DNA of 64,000 nucleotides from CAVVYV01 sp963752585 (lineage in GTDB: Bacteria > Actinomycetota > Thermoleophilia > Solirubrobacterales > 70-9). This document shows, in pieces, positions 53,387-63,492 of this stretch. The notes under the pieces were generated by a model. That model did no database searches. It saw nothing but the letters and a program-made list of their open reading frames with translations, and was not told where the DNA came from. The stretch covers positions 1 through 64,000 of the forward strand of contig CAVVYV010000001.1 in assembly GCA_963752585.1 (NCBI GenBank), in the 5' to 3' direction. The position numbers were made by a program, and so were the translations under genes. Within the stretch, counting starts at the first letter, position 1, and the number at the start of each line of letters is the position of its first letter.

Positions 53387-54169
53387 ATGGGAACGCTGAG
53401 ATCGAAGCTCACAGTCGCAGCGGCGGCGATCGGGATCCTGGGCGCCGCGCTCGCCCTAACCGCCTGCGGGGACGACGACGGCGGTGGCGATGCTGGCACC
53501 GAGACGGCCGGGACGCCGGACCTGCCTCAGGGCGGCGAGCCGGTCAGCCTCGACCCGGCGGATTTCACCACCGAGATCGACAACCCCTACTGGCCGATGA
53601 CGCCCGGCAGCCGCTGGGTCTATGAGGAGACGGATGACGAGGGGACGGTGCTGAAGGTCGAGGTCACCGTCACCGACCGGACGAAGACGATCGCCAACGG
53701 GGTCGAGGCGCGGGTGGTCCGCGACGTCGTCTCGGAGGACGGCGAGCCGGTGGAGGTCACCGACGACTGGTACGCCCAGGACTCGGCGGGCAACGTCTGG
53801 TACCTGGGCGAGGACACGGCGGAGTACAAGAACGGCAAGGTGGTCACGCGCGAGGGATCGTTCGAGGCCGGGGTGGACGGAGCACAGCCCGGAATCCTCA
53901 TGCCCGCGAACCCCGCGATCGGACTCACCTACCGCCAGGAGTACTACGAGGGAGAGGCCGAGGACAAGGCGAAGGTGCTCAGCCTCGACGCGCAGGCGAT
54001 GGTGCCCTTCGGCAGCTTCGACGGTGTCCTCGAGACGGAGGATGTCAATCCGCTGAGCAAGCCCAAGCCCACGGTCGAGCACAAGTACTTTGCCCGAGAC
54101 GTCGGCCCGGTGCTGACGATCGGGATCTCCGGCGGAGGCCGGGAGGAACTGGTCAGCTACGCGAAGTAG
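53387..54169 (+). CDS. Lipoprotein of unknown function
   Basis: A 260-residue protein with a lipobox (GILGAALALTAC, then acidic DDDGGGD). The mature part has DPADFTTEIDNPYWPMTPGS with RWVYEETDDEGTVLKVEVTV and VEARVVRDVVSEDGEPVEVT, and a late VLETEDVNPLSKPKPTVEHK. Similar sequence is common in secreted actinobacterial proteins without known function. The start at 53387 has GGAGGGAGACGAG before it. Site B upstream links it to the two-component system. Confidence 0.75.
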   Translation: MGTLRSKLTVAAAAIGILGAALALTACGDDDGGGDAGTETAGTPDLPQGGEPVSLDPADFTTEIDNPYWPMTPGSRWVYEETDDEGTVLKVEVTVTDRTKTIANGVEARVVRDVVSEDGEPVEVTDDWYAQDSAGNVWYLGEDTAEYKNGKVVTREGSFEAGVDGAQPGILMPANPAIGLTYRQEYYEGEAEDKAKVLSLDAQAMVPFGSFDGVLETEDVNPLSKPKPTVEHKYFARDVGPVLTIGISGGGREELVSYAK

Positions 54170-54181
54170 CCGCCGGCCCGG

Positions 54182-55634
54182 TCAATCAGCGCAGCACTCG
54201 CCGCGCCGGACGAGGTAGGTCGCGTCCGGGGCGGTGAGCTCCACCGCGAACCCGTGCGCCTTGAGGATCTCGGCCGCGCGAGGGACCCGGACGATCGCGG
54301 CGGTCACGTCCAGGGCCTCGATCGGAACCGTGAGGTCCGCCTGATGCCCGCGAAGGATGGCGTAGTTGTCGTGCAGCTGGCCCTCGGTGTAGTGCTCGAG
54401 CCGCCCGTCGATCGCGACCGGGGTGTCGGGGTCGCGCCAGAGCATGTAGGAACCGGTGCCGGCGTAGGTGACGATCCGCCCGCTCTTCGGAGGGTGGTCG
54501 ATCGCGTACTCGACCGCGGCGGCGCGAAGCTGGGGCTGGGCCTGGGCCGGTCCGAGCACGGCCGCCCAGGCGACCACCGCCCCGATCGCGGCGGTCGTCG
54601 CGAAGGCGATCGGAGCCCGGAGACCCTGGTCGGGGCGATTCGGTGCCGCCCAGGCGATCTGGAAGGCGAGGGCCGGCGCGACGAAGATGATGTTGCGCAT
54701 CGAGAAGGCCGCGAAGGCGATGAACCCGAGCGCCACCAGCAGCGGCGCCAGCTGGCGGGGCTGGGGCCGAGCGCCACCAGAGCCAGCCGGCGAAGGCCGC
54801 GCAGATTCCCAGATAGACGGTCGCCGGCTTCGATTGAAGGACGGACTGCCACTCCGTCGACGCGAATCGGATCGCCGGGTTGCCGAAGCTCTGGAAGTAG
54901 GCCCAGATCTGGCCGCCGAGCGGGGTCGCCAGGGTCGCGATCGCGGCGCCGAGGACTCCGGCAAGGGCGAGCAGCGCGACCCGGTGGGAGGCGACCACCT
55001 CGGTCAGCCCCCGGTAGCGGTCGACGACGAGGCCGGCGAAGACCAGGGCGATCAGGAGCAACCCGGCGACGAATCCGCCGTGGAGGTTCGCCCAGACGGC
55101 GAACAGCGCCGCGATGGCCGCCAGGGTGACCCGGGGGCGGGCGCCGAACCCCCCCGCGTCCGGGGTCGCCCGCCAGGCCGCGAGGATGAGGACGACCAGG
55201 ACCGCGAAGGCCATCACGGTGAAGCCCGCCGCCCGCGGGTGGATCACCGCGAGCATCCCGGGGAAGTAGAGCGCGGCGATCGCCAGCAGCATCCACGGCC
55301 CCTTGTGCCGGCAGGCCCAGAGGAGGAGGCCGAGTGGAATCGCGAGGAGCAGGGCATAGACGATCGAGATCCCGGTCAGCCCGACCGCCCAGCCCGCCCA
55401 GAAGAAGAGAAGCTGGGAGAGCCATTGCTGGTTCAGCCATTCCTGCCCATGGGCGACCGTCGGGAACGGGTCGTGGGTGACGACCCCGTGCTCGGCGATG
55501 AACCGTCCGGTGAACAGGTCCAGGTACATGTCCCCGCCGAGCCCGCGATCGACGCAGAGGACCAGGGCAGCGATCAGGAGGGTCAGCGACGCGACCAGGA
55601 TCAGGGGGCGCCGCCCTGTGGATGGTCTTGACAT
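54182..55634 (-). CDS. Polytopic membrane protein, glycosyltransferase-like fold (one frame break)
   Basis: About 483 residues joined near 54755. Ten or more hydrophobic helices are visible. The first loop has GGDMYLDLFTGRFIAEHGVV then THDPFPTVAHGQEWLNQQWL, recalling the acidic first loop of GT-C membrane glycosyltransferases. A C-terminal soluble part includes TPVAIDGRLEHYTEGQLHDN and ends RRGECCAD. It may transfer or modify a lipid-linked sugar, but this is only by resemblance. It is convergent with the lipoprotein gene. Confidence 0.7.
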
Positions 55635-55772
55635 GGGGAAGGGGAAACGGGCCCGGTTGCCCGAGGGAACCGGCCGGGCACTCTAACCGGCGGGGCGGAC
55701 CCCCGTCGCGGTTGTGGCGAGCGCCGCCGCGAACTGCGACATCCTTGTCCGGCGTCCTTTAGATTCAATCCC

Positions 55773-57755
55773 TTGCATTCGGGTGGGGGCCCTCATATCG
55801 GCCGCAGCAAGCGACGTCTCGTGGCGGCGGCCGTCTGCCTGACCGCGGGTGCGGTGCTCGTCCCGACCATCGCCTCGGCCCATATCGAGCGCGCCTCCTA
55901 CTGGCCGAACCCCGGCGTCGACAACGCGGGCGGCCAGCCCACCGGAGGCGCGGTGCCCGCGACCCGCGGCCTGTTCTCCGCGCTTCAGCGGAAGCCGCCG
56001 GGGCAGACCCGCGTGGTCTGCGAGGGGCATGTCCCGAAGTACCCGAAGAAGAAGATCAGGAAGGCGAAGAAGACGCTCCAGGGCGACGCGCGGCGGATGA
56101 GGATCAAGAAGCTGAAGAAGGGCTACAGGAAGAAGGTCAACAAGAACGCCTCGATCCAGAGACTCGACAAGGGGATCGCGAAGGCTCGCGCGAAGGGAGT
56201 CGAGGTCAGGCCCTCCGAGCCCCCTGAGAAGTTCGGCAAGAGAGAGGCGAAGCGGCTTCGAAAGTTCAACCTGAAGCTGATCAGGCGCTGTGCGTTCAAG
56301 GAGATCCAGCCGGCGGTCACCGCCTCCAACAACAACGACCGGGTCGTGGTGATGCCGGGGATCTACACCGAGCCCACGGCTCGTAAGCAGCCCACCAACG
56401 ACCCCCGCTGCGATGGCCTCGAGGAGCAGAACGACCGGGGACAGACCGGCGCCAACTCTTACCGCTACGTCGCGACCTGCCCCAACGATCAGAACCTGAT
56501 CGCGGTGATCGGGCGGCAATCGGGCGGCAATCCGCCGCAGCCGCCGCTCTCGGACCGGCACGGAATCCCCGACAACGGACCGTGCATCCGCTGCAACTTC
56601 CAGATCGAGGGTTCGGGCCCAGGCCCCGATGAGGTGATCATCGATGCGGGCCGAGTCCAGTCCGGCAACGGCTCGCCGGTCAACCCGGCGAAGGACGTCG
56701 GCATCCGCGCCGACCGCGCCGACGGCTTCGTCCTCCGGAACATGACCGTGCGCCACGTGCTCGAGCACGGGATCTACCCGCACGAGGTGGACGGGTTCCG
56801 CCTCGAGCGCTTCAAGACCTTCCAGACAGAGGAGTACGGGGTGCTCTCTTTCGCCGCCGACCACGGCCTGATCCAGGACTGCGCGGCGACGACCTCCGGC
56901 GACGCCGGGATCTACCCGGGCTCCGCCCCCGACACCGGCGAGCAGACCCAGGAGGGTGGCCCCCGTTACAACACCGAGATCCGGTTCTGCGACATGTACC
57001 ACAACACCGCCGGCTACTCGGGGACCGCCGCGAACGCCGTCTGGTTCCACCACAACGACGTCTACGACAACGCCCTCGGCTTCACCACCGACGTCTTCAC
57101 CGCCGCCGGACACCCCGGCTTCCCGCAGGACTCCGACCTGATCGAGAACAACGAGTTCTACTCGAACAACTTCAACCCCTACGTCGACCAGCCCGACAAC
57201 AACGAGGTGGTCCCGACGATCCCGGTGCCGGTCGGAACCGGGCTTTGGATCGCGGGCGGCAACAACAACGTCCTCCGCAACAACCACTTCTGGAACAACT
57301 GGCGCCGGGGTGTGATGCTCTTCTCGGTTCCCGACGCCACGGTATGCCCGCCCGGTAGCCCGAACCAGATCGAGGGCTGCGACCCAGGCGAGGTCAACAC
57401 CTCATACCGCAACCGCTTCCACGACAACGTCATGAGCCGGTCACCGGCGGGCGTCGCGGACCCGAACGGGGTCGATTTCTGGTGGGATGAGTTCGCCGGC
57501 AACCACAGCAACTGCTGGTACAGCAACGTCGGCAGGGACAACACTCGGGGGACCCTCACGGCCGACCCGCCGATCAACCCCGCCGGCGACTCGGCGCCGT
57601 CCGCGGGGATCTTCCTCCCCGGCAACTGCGGGCAGGCGGAGAGCACCGGCGACGGGGTCACCGACAACGAGTCCGAGCTGCTCAGCTGCCTGGCCAACTT
57701 CCAGGAGGGTGCGCCGACCCCCTGCAGCTGGTTCACCACCCCGCCCGAGCCCTAA
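55773..57755 (+). CDS. Secreted right-handed beta-helix protein with a Lys-rich N-terminal region
   Basis: About 660 residues. A signal peptide (RRLVAAAVCLTAGAVLVPTI then ASA) is followed by a Lys-rich stretch (YPKKKIRKAKKTLQGDARRM and onward). From about residue 190 parallel beta-helix repeats run: VGIRADRADGFVLRNMTVRH, HEVDGFRLERFKTFQTEEYG, NAVWFHHNDVYDNALGF, DLIENNEFYSNNFNPYV and NNVLRNNHFWNNWRRGVMLF. Such folds bind or cleave polysaccharide, but no catalytic residues are assigned. The TTG start at 55773 is uncertain. Confidence 0.82.
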   Translation: MHSGGGPHIGRSKRRLVAAAVCLTAGAVLVPTIASAHIERASYWPNPGVDNAGGQPTGGAVPATRGLFSALQRKPPGQTRVVCEGHVPKYPKKKIRKAKKTLQGDARRMRIKKLKKGYRKKVNKNASIQRLDKGIAKARAKGVEVRPSEPPEKFGKREAKRLRKFNLKLIRRCAFKEIQPAVTASNNNDRVVVMPGIYTEPTARKQPTNDPRCDGLEEQNDRGQTGANSYRYVATCPNDQNLIAVIGRQSGGNPPQPPLSDRHGIPDNGPCIRCNFQIEGSGPGPDEVIIDAGRVQSGNGSPVNPAKDVGIRADRADGFVLRNMTVRHVLEHGIYPHEVDGFRLERFKTFQTEEYGVLSFAADHGLIQDCAATTSGDAGIYPGSAPDTGEQTQEGGPRYNTEIRFCDMYHNTAGYSGTAANAVWFHHNDVYDNALGFTTDVFTAAGHPGFPQDSDLIENNEFYSNNFNPYVDQPDNNEVVPTIPVPVGTGLWIAGGNNNVLRNNHFWNNWRRGVMLFSVPDATVCPPGSPNQIEGCDPGEVNTSYRNRFHDNVMSRSPAGVADPNGVDFWWDEFAGNHSNCWYSNVGRDNTRGTLTADPPINPAGDSAPSAGIFLPGNCGQAESTGDGVTDNESELLSCLANFQEGAPTPCSWFTTPPEP

Positions 57756-57757
57756 TC

Positions 57758-58132
57758 GTGCGGCGGGTCGGTGGTGGAGCGAGGCCGGTCTCGGCCGCGC
57801 TCGCGGCGGCGCTGCTGGCGCTGTCGCTGGCCGCCTGCGGCGGGTCGTCCGGCGACGCCCCACCATCGGGAGCGGGGCCCGCACTTGCCGCCCCGATCAA
57901 CCTGGCGAACTGCACCAACTGGAACGAGGCCTCCGTCGACGAGCGGCTGGCGACGATCGACCAGCTGAAGGACTACGTCGGCGGTCCGGTCGCCGGCACC
58001 GAGGCGAGCGGAGAGACGCTCGACGACGACAAGGCCTATGACCTGTTCGAGAACTACTGCGCGGAGGAGTTCGCCCGCGGGTTCAAGCTCTACAAGCTCT
58101 ACTCGCGGGCGGCGGCGTTCTCGGATCAGTAG
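57758..58132 (+). CDS. Small lipoprotein of unknown function
   Basis: A 124-residue protein starting at GTG 57758 with a lipobox (LAAALLALSLAACGG). The mature part has NLANCTNWNEASVDERLATI with DQLKDYVGGPV and DKAYDLFENYCAEEFARGFK, containing two cysteines that may pair. It follows the beta-helix gene by 2 bases, so the two are probably co-transcribed. Confidence 0.7.
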   Translation: MRRVGGGARPVSAALAAALLALSLAACGGSSGDAPPSGAGPALAAPINLANCTNWNEASVDERLATIDQLKDYVGGPVAGTEASGETLDDDKAYDLFENYCAEEFARGFKLYKLYSRAAAFSDQ

Positions 58133-58350
58133 TCGGTGTTGCGCGCACCTGGTGGCAGGGGCTGAGGCCGGCCCACGGGATCCCTGTCCGATTCCCGTGC
58201 GCCGACCCCCCTACCAGCACCCTCGTACCCCTTGTACGGCCTAAATCTGCCGAGCAGCATACCAACTTTTGATGACACTGAAAAGTAGGTAGTGGGATCG
58301 CGGATTTCCGGCCGTGAAGCGAAGGAAGCGGCGCTAGGCTCCGGCGGCCG

Positions 58351-58424
58351 GCCCCCGTAGCTCAGCTGGATAGAGCGGCGGCCTTCTAAGCCGCATGTCG
58401 CAGGTTCGAGTCCTGCCGGGGGCG
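58351..58424 (+). tRNA. tRNA-Arg (anticodon TCT)
   Basis: A 74-base cloverleaf: acceptor GCCCCCG/CGGGGGC, D arm AGCTCAGCTGGATAGAGC, anticodon stem GCGGC/GCCGC with loop CTTCTAA, and T arm CAGGTTCGAGTCCTG. CCA is not encoded. The 218 bases before it hold no recognisable gene. Confidence 0.95.
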
Positions 58425-58497
58425 TCGTCGATTTCCGCTAGCCAGCCGTTCCGAGCGACTATTGCCGATTGACAGCGAACCTTAGGGGGGAGATACT

Positions 58498-61400
58498 TGT
58501 CCACCTCTGGGGGACCGACCGTCAAACGGTCGGCCAAAACGAGGAGGCGACGTCGCTGACTAAGGGGCCTTCCCGCTCGCTGGATTCCGCTTTGGGCAGG
58601 GAAGTCTGGGCGAGAAGGGCCGCGATTCTGATCGCGGCCCTGACCATCGGCGCCGTGCCCTTCTTCTTCGAGGGTCCGCGCGGAGCCGTTGAAGAGCTGG
58701 CATTCGCCCACGAGGCGGACTGCGACACCGGTGGGGCCATTCCTGCGTGGGATGCCGCGGTGACCTACGACGTGGGCAATGACGAGTGCGATCTCAACTC
58801 GGCGGTGACGGCGAACGGGACGATCACCCTCGGCCACACGCTGCACATCGGGCCGGCTGGGAAGATTACGACGACGACCGGCCCCGGCCCGGCTACCGGC
58901 GGGTTTGACGCTCAACATCGATCCCGTGGGCGCCACTCTCGGGAGACCTCGAGATCGACACTCCGTCCGGCGCCGCCGGCACTAACGGCATCTCGGGCGA
59001 CGTCGTCAACGCGTTCGGGCGCCCGATCACGATCAACGCCACGGGCGACGTCATCCTTCGCGGGAACGGAACCAAGGGCGCTGCAGATCACAAGCTCGCG
59101 AACGGGACTCGGCGACGCCGACGGCGGTGGCGGCAACATCACGATCAGGGCCGGCGAGCGCGACCCCAACCCAACCGGGGACTGCGATATGCCGCCCACC
59201 GGCACCATCGTCATGGAGGACGGCTCCGAGGTGCTGGCAAACAGCTCCAAGTCCCGGGCCGGCGACATCGTCTTCAACGCCTGTCACTCGATGAACCTCG
59301 ACGGGCTGGTCGCGTCCCGAAGCACCCAGTCAGGCGTCCCTGGCGACACGCTGGGCGGCCGCCAGATCACCCTCGATGCGGGCTGTGATCTGCTGGTCAG
59401 CGACACCGGCGTGATCAGCAGCCGATCGCGGGATCCGCGCGCCGACCGCGTCCACCTCGCGGCAGGCTGCGACGTCACGGTGTTCGGATTGGTGGAGTCC
59501 GTCGCCTTCGGCCATGACGACTCGACGGGCGTAAATGGCTGCAAGTCTCCCGACCGGCCCGACAAGCCGAGCAACTCGACCAACTGCGTCGAGATCTGGT
59601 CGGGCGGCCCACTCACCGTCGACAGCACCGGGACCCACAACGGCGAGGTGAACGCCGACTCCGGCGGCGGCGGCAACAGCGGCACCGGGTGGATCGACCT
59701 GTTTGCAGAGGAGGACATCAGCATCGTCGGCCCCAGCGTCGCTCCATACGCCGTGCACGCTGACGGGGTGGGCGGATCCGGCGGCCCCGGTGAATCAGGT
59801 GGCCTGGTCACCGTCAAGTCGACCGCGGGCAAGGTCTCGGCGAGCGGTCTCGCGCTCACCGCCTTCGCCGGCGACGCGGGCTCGAACAGCCATGGCGGCA
59901 GTATCGTGGTGGAGGCGGCCAACAACGCGGACCTCGATGCCGCCACATTCGACTCGGGTGGGGCCCAGACGCGCGGCATCATCTCCGTCCGCTCCTACAC
60001 CGGCCAGGTCACCGGCACCCCTCCGGGCTTCCTCGATACATGCGGATCGCAGCTGGGGGCCGAGGGCGGGACCAGCTTCGATAACTCCTGCGTCCCCGCT
60101 GTCCCAGCCAGCCCCAATCTCGTCACCCTCCAGGGCTGCGGCTCGCCCGCCCCCGGAGACGGCGTTACCTACACCGGCACCACCGACCCTACCCCGTTCA
60201 CCAACCCCGGCGACTCCTGCGGGGGAGCGCCGACCCTTCCGGACTACGTCGAACTGCCGCCGTGCGCATGCCACCAGCCCGCGACCAAGACCGGGACCAA
60301 GTTCAACGACCTCGACGGCGACGGGACAAAGGACGGCGGCGAGCCCGGGCTGGAGAACTGGGTGATCCGCGCCTACGAGGACGACGGCGACGGCGCCCTC
60401 GCCGGCGGCGAGACGATCCACGACTCCGACACCACCGACTCCAACGGCGACTACTCGCTCTCCCTCGACCCGGGCGACTACGTCGTCTGCGAGGTCGCCC
60501 AGACCGGCTGGACCCAGTCGGCGCCGGCGAACACCAACTGCGCCGCCGGGGACGCCGACCTCGCCGACGGCGGCCACGCCGAGCTCGGCGTGACCTCGGG
60601 CCAGCAGCTCACCGACAACCACTTCGGCAACTTCCAGGACGCCACCAAGACCGGGACCAAGTTCAACGACCTCGACGGCGACGGGACAACGCGACGGCGG
60701 CGAGCCCGGGCTGGAGAACTGGGTGATCCGCGCCTACGAGGACGACGGCGACGGCGCCCTCGCCGGCGGCGAGACGATCCACGACTCCGACACCACCGAC
60801 TCCAACGGCGACTACTCGCTCTCCCTCGACCCGGGCGACTACGTCGTCTGCGAGGTCGCCCAGACCGGCTGGACCCAGTCGGCGCCGGCGAACACCAACT
60901 GCGCCGCCGGGGACGCCGACCTCGCCGACGGCGGCCACGCCGAGCTCGGCGTGACCTCGGGCCAGCAGCTCACCGACAACCACTTCGGCAACTTCCAGGA
61001 CGCCACCAAGACCGGGACCAAGTTCAACGACCTCGACGGCGACGGGACAAAGGACGGCGGCGAGCCCGGGCTGGAGAACTGGGTGATCCGCGCCTACGAG
61101 GACGACGGCGACGGCGCCCTCGCCGGCGGCGAGACGATCGCACGACTCCGACACCACCGACTCCAACGGCGACTACTCGCTCTCCCTCGACCCGGGCGAC
61201 TACGTCGTCTGCGAGGTCGCCCAGACCGGCTGGACCCAGTCGGCGCCGGCGAACACCAACTGCGCCGCCGGCGGACGCCGACCTCGCCGACGGCGGCCAC
61301 GCCGAGCTCGGCGTGACCTCGGGCCAGCAGCTCACCGACAACCACTTCGGCAACTTCCAGGACGCCACCAAGACCGGGACCAAGTTCAACGACCTCGACG

Positions 61401-63329
61401 GCGACGGGACAAAGGACGGCGGCGAGCCCGGGCTGGAGAACTGGGTGATCCGCGCCTACGAGGACGACGGCGACGGCGCCCTCGCCGGCGGCGAGACGAT
61501 CGCACGACTCCGACACCACCGACTCCAACGGCGACTACTCGCTCTCCCTCGACCCGGGCGACTACGTCGTCTGCGAGGTCGCCCAGACCGGCTGGACCCA
61601 GTCGGCGCCGGCGAACACCAACTGCGCCGCCGGGGACGCCGACCTCGCCGACGGCGGCCACGCCGAGCTCGGCGTGACCTCGGGCCAGCAGCTCACCGAC
61701 AACCACTTCGGCAACTTCCAGGACGCCACCAAGACCGGGACCAAGTTCAACGACCTCGACGGCGACGGGACAAAGGACGGCGGCGAGCCCGGGCTGGAGA
61801 ACTGGGTGATCCGCGCCTACGAGGACGACGGCGACGGCGCCCTCGCCGGCGGCGAGACGATCCACGACTCCGACACCACCGACTCCAACGGCGACTACTC
61901 GCTCTCCCTCGACCCGGGCGACTACGTCGTCTGCGAGGTCGCCCAGACCGGCTGGACCCAGTCGGCGCCGGCGAACACCAACTGCGCCGCCGGGGACGCC
62001 GACCTCGCCGACGGCGGCCACGCCGAGCTCGGCGTGACCTCGGGCCAGCAGCTCACCGACAACCACTTCGGCAACTTCCAGGACGCCACCAAGACCGGGA
62101 CCAAGTTCAACGACCTCGACGGCGACGGGACAAAGGACGGCGGCGAGCCCGGGCTGGAGAACTGGGTGATCCGCGCCTACGAGGACGACGGCGACGGCGC
62201 CCTCGCCGGCGGCGAGACGATCCACGACTCCGACACCACCGACTCCAACGGCGACTACTCGCTCTCCCTCGACCCGGGCGACTACGTCGTCTGCGAGGTC
62301 GCCCAGACCGGCTGGACCCAGTCGGCGCCGGCGAACACCAACTGCGCCGCCGGGGACGCCGACCTCGCCGACGGCGGCCACGCCGAGCTCGGCGTGACCT
62401 CGGGCCAGCAGCTCACCGACAACCACTTCGGCAACTACGAGCCCGGCACGGTCGTGATCGAGAAGGACACTGTCCCGAACGGCCCCACCGACTTCACCTA
62501 CACCGATGACATCGACGACTGCGAGCTCGGGCCGCTCGATGACGACTCCGACCCGACCAACCCGAACACCGACAGCTGCGCGAACGTCGCCCCCGGCTCC
62601 TATGAGGTGAGCGAGGACGACCCGACCCCCGGCCACGACCTCACCGCCCTCACCTGCACCGACTCCGACGAGAACGGGACCGAGTCGAGCGCCGACCCGG
62701 GGACTCGGACCGCGACGATCGAGCTCGACCCCGGGGAGACGGTCACCTGCCACTTCGAGAACACCGAGCGGGGGAAGATCGAGTTGATCAAGAACATCAC
62801 TCCCGACGCCGATCCCGGGCGCTTCGACCTGCTGATCAAGCAGGGCCAGACCACGATCGACTCTCTCGACAACGCAGGCGATGGCGCCAGCACGGGGGAG
62901 AACCTCGTGCCCGCCGGCGCCTACCAGGTCTCTGAGGAAGGTGGCGACCAGCCCGTCACCAACCTCGCTGACTACCAGAAGTCGATCCGCTGCATCGACA
63001 CCGCCAACGGCAACGAGGTGGTGCTCGACCAGCCCGCCGACGATGCTGATGCGAGCGTCCAGGTCGACATCGCCGACGACATCGTCTGCACGATCACCAA
63101 CCAGCGCGAGACCCCCCCAGGGGGAGGGCAGGCCGGGGCCACCGGTGGGGGCGTCGCCGGTGCGGTGGGCGGCGGTGGCTCAGGCGGGGGGGCGGCCGGA
63201 GAGGCGGTCGGGGCCGACGACGGTGGGACCCTGCCGTTCACCGGTCTGCAACTCCCCCTGCTGGTCTTGACGGCGATCAGCCTGCTCGGGCTCGGCTACC
63301 TGACCTGGCGCCGCTCCGTGGGCCGGTAG
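58498..63329 (+). CDS. Very large LPFTG surface protein with six SdrD/Cna-B-like repeats (several frame breaks)
   Basis: About 1600 residues when joined. A TTG at 58498 with GGGGGGAG before it is a likely start. ARRAAILIAALTIGAVPFFF is the signal helix. The first 450 residues form a Gly/Asp/Asn-rich region (GNITIRAGERDPNP, GGRQITLDAGCDLLVS, GSIVVEAANNADLDAATFDS) that looks like a beta-helix. Six repeats of 120 residues follow, each with TKTGTKFNDLDGDG, GLENWVIRAYEDDGDGALAG and GDYVVCEVAQTGWTQSAP, the SdrD B-like fold. Two further prealbumin-like domains, a Gly-rich spacer and the sortase signal GGTLPFTGLQ, helix and basic tail end it. Frames break near 58905, 59085, 60690, 61140, 61272 and 61500. 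Confidence 0.85.
60284..62436 (+). repeat. Six near-identical 360-base tandem repeats inside the LPFTG protein gene
   Basis: The base run GTTCAACGACCTCGACGGCG starts at 60301, 60661, 61022, 61384, 61745 and 62105, giving periods of 360, 361, 362, 361 and 360. Apart from four one-base insertions (near 60690, 61140, 61272, 61500) the copies appear almost identical. Each codes for 120 residues. The extra bases break the reading frame and are probably errors, as consensus copies without them are in frame. Confidence 0.9.
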
Positions 63330-63376
63330 CCAACCTGTCTGCCGCGACATCGCCCGCTAAATTGGAAGCATCGCGC

Positions 63377-63450
63377 GGTGGGCGTAGCTCAGTTGGTAGA
63401 GCTCCTGGTTGTGGTCCAGGTGGTCGCCGGTTCGAGTCCGGTCGCTCACC
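63377..63450 (+). tRNA. tRNA-His (anticodon GTG)
   Basis: A cloverleaf with anticodon loop TTGTGGT on stem CCTGG/CCAGG, T arm CCGGTTCGAGTCCGG and acceptor GTGGGCG/CGCTCAC with one G-T pair. The extra G at 63377 faces C 63450, the G-1:C73 pair that marks tRNA-His. Confidence 0.93.
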
Positions 63451-63492
63451 TTCCCGCTCGCTTGTCTCCCTCGAGCAGGCCCCAGTAACTGG

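Noticed and set aside
58133..58350. Search for a riboswitch or small RNA before tRNA-Arg
   Set aside because: No recognisable conserved core or stable long stem is seen in these 218 bases.
60284..62436. Tandem repeats considered as a CRISPR array or satellite
   Set aside because: The period is about 360 bases, the copies are coding with a conserved 120-residue domain, and there are no short repeats with unique spacers.
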